Positions 5,742-6,611 of a stretch of 6,611 nt of DNA are shown here, one piece after another (within the stretch, counting starts at the first letter, position 1; each line of letters begins with the position of its first letter). The notes beneath the pieces are model-generated. The model saw only the letters and a program-made list of their open reading frames with translations, searched no databases and was not told where the DNA came from. The DNA lies in contig VSPW01000110.1 of the NCBI GenBank assembly GCA_009775535.1, forward strand, positions 1-6,611, written 5' to 3'. Source of the DNA: Muribaculaceae bacterium (lineage in GTDB: Bacteria > Bacteroidota > Bacteroidia > Bacteroidales > Muribaculaceae). A program made the position numbers and the translations under genes.

Positions 5742-6611
5742 ATGAAGATTATAATAGTCGGTGCTGGAGATGTCGGCTCGCATCTTGCCAAACTGCTTTC
5801 AAATGAAGAGCAGGATATTCTTGTCATAGACCAGAATTCAGCGAAAATTGATATTCTGGATGCCAATTACAATCTTATGACAATGGCAGGCAGCCCCACA
5901 ACCTTCAAGACCCTGCGCGAAGCGGGCGTTGGTACGTGTGATCTTTTTATAGCGGTGACCCCATATGAGACGGACAATGTCACAGCTTGTTCCATTGCAA
6001 AACGGCTCGGAGCGAAAAGGACGGTAGGGCGGATTGATTCCTATGATTACATGGATCCGCGTAATGCTGCCCTGATTAAGGAAATGGGGGTTGATTCGCT
6101 CATATATCCGGAATATGTCGCTGCTCAGGAGATAATATCGGCCCTTAACAGGTCTTGGGTGCGTAATTGGTTTGAGCTTCATGATGGCGAGATAATTGTT
6201 GTCGGTGTTAAATTGCGTGCGAATGCACCGCTTGCCGGTATGCAGCTTAAAGAGTTCGCATCAAGTCAGCATAATTTCCATGTGTCGGCCATAAGACGTA
6301 ACCATGAGATTATAATCCCACGTGGTGACGACCGTATGATGGTTGGTGATATATTGTATTTTACGACTACGCGTGATTATGTTGATGAACTTGTGTCGCT
6401 TTGTGGAAAGAAAGAATACAAGATACGCCGGGTCATGATAATGGGAGGGGGAAAGATTGCTATACGTCTTGCCCGCATGGCGGCCGATAAATTCAAGATG
6501 AAGATAATTGAGGCAGACATAGATGTTTGCCGCCGTTTGCCGGAACTTTGCCCCGATGTGGAGATTGTGCATGGTGATGCACGTATTATATATGTGCTTG
6601 TAGATGAGGGT
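5742..6611 (+). CDS. trkA: Trk potassium uptake regulator TrkA (3' end beyond window)
   Basis: TrkA is the peripheral cytoplasmic NAD(H)-binding subunit that gates the Trk/Ktr potassium channel proteins. The frame is open for 290 codons to the window edge; full-length family members have about 445 residues, so roughly a third is missing. The first RCK-N Rossmann domain has GAGDVG (7-12), with the ribose-binding acidic residue D30 in ILVID. It continues through SPTTFKTLREAGV (51-63) to about residue 122. An RCK-C domain covers about 145-222, and a second RCK-N begins at RRVMIMGGGKIAIRLA (229-244), with E257 in the D30 position. This two-fold RCK-N/RCK-C repeat is the TrkA architecture. The ATG lies five bases after the dxs stop, implying one operon. 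In Bacteroidales the next gene is commonly trkH, the membrane subunit, which this window cannot show. Confidence 0.95.
   Translation, partial: MKIIIVGAGDVGSHLAKLLSNEEQDILVIDQNSAKIDILDANYNLMTMAGSPTTFKTLREAGVGTCDLFIAVTPYETDNVTACSIAKRLGAKRTVGRIDSYDYMDPRNAALIKEMGVDSLIYPEYVAAQEIISALNRSWVRNWFELHDGEIIVVGVKLRANAPLAGMQLKEFASSQHNFHVSAIRRNHEIIIPRGDDRMMVGDILYFTTTRDYVDELVSLCGKKEYKIRRVMIMGGGKIAIRLARMAADKFKMKIIEADIDVCRRLPELCPDVEIVHGDARIIYVLVDEG

Noticed and set aside
5838..6572. Open frames on the - strand opposite trkA
   Set aside because: trkA is intact on the + strand with all its Rossmann motifs; the antisense frames show no domain features.

Overview
The window looks like ordinary chromosomal core sequence from a member of the Bacteroidota, most likely order Bacteroidales and plausibly a Muribaculaceae-type gut bacterium. 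The evidence is threefold: three intergenic matches to the Bacteroidota -7 promoter element TAnnTTTG, A-rich translation starts without Shine-Dalgarno sequences, and proteins of the Bacteroidales type. The dxs-trkA gene order is also one I associate with this group. The family-level placement is inference. All genes are on the + strand. I see no mobile element, CRISPR array, tRNA or rRNA, and no stretch over 300 bases without a gene.

Layout. Positions 1-111 are a leader with a candidate promoter. A hexameric glutamate dehydrogenase gene (112-1449) follows as its own unit and is closed by a strong intrinsic terminator (1490-1538). A second promoter (1620-1627) begins a two-gene unit: a YihY/BrkB-family inner-membrane protein (1644-3098) and a RidA-type enamine/imine deaminase (3138-3512). 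This unit ends at a long, perfectly paired, potentially bidirectional terminator (3526-3565). A third promoter (3579-3612) drives the last unit: a 60-residue two-helix membrane protein (3657-3839) that overlaps the start of dxs (3823-5736), then, five bases on, trkA (5742 to the window end, truncated by the boundary).

Function. Glutamate dehydrogenase links ammonia to 2-oxoglutarate/glutamate. RidA removes reactive enamine intermediates formed by PLP enzymes. Dxs commits pyruvate and glyceraldehyde 3-phosphate to the MEP isoprenoid pathway, and its product also feeds thiamine and PLP synthesis. TrkA is the cytoplasmic nucleotide-binding regulator of Trk potassium uptake. Apart from a loose PLP/2-enamine link, the three units look like adjacent housekeeping modules rather than one pathway.

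I did not find a convincing new system. The points most worth checking are the unnamed small membrane protein overlapping dxs, the NAD-type coenzyme signature of the glutamate dehydrogenase, the very short leader before the YihY-family gene, and an inverted repeat bracketing the -33 element of the third promoter.
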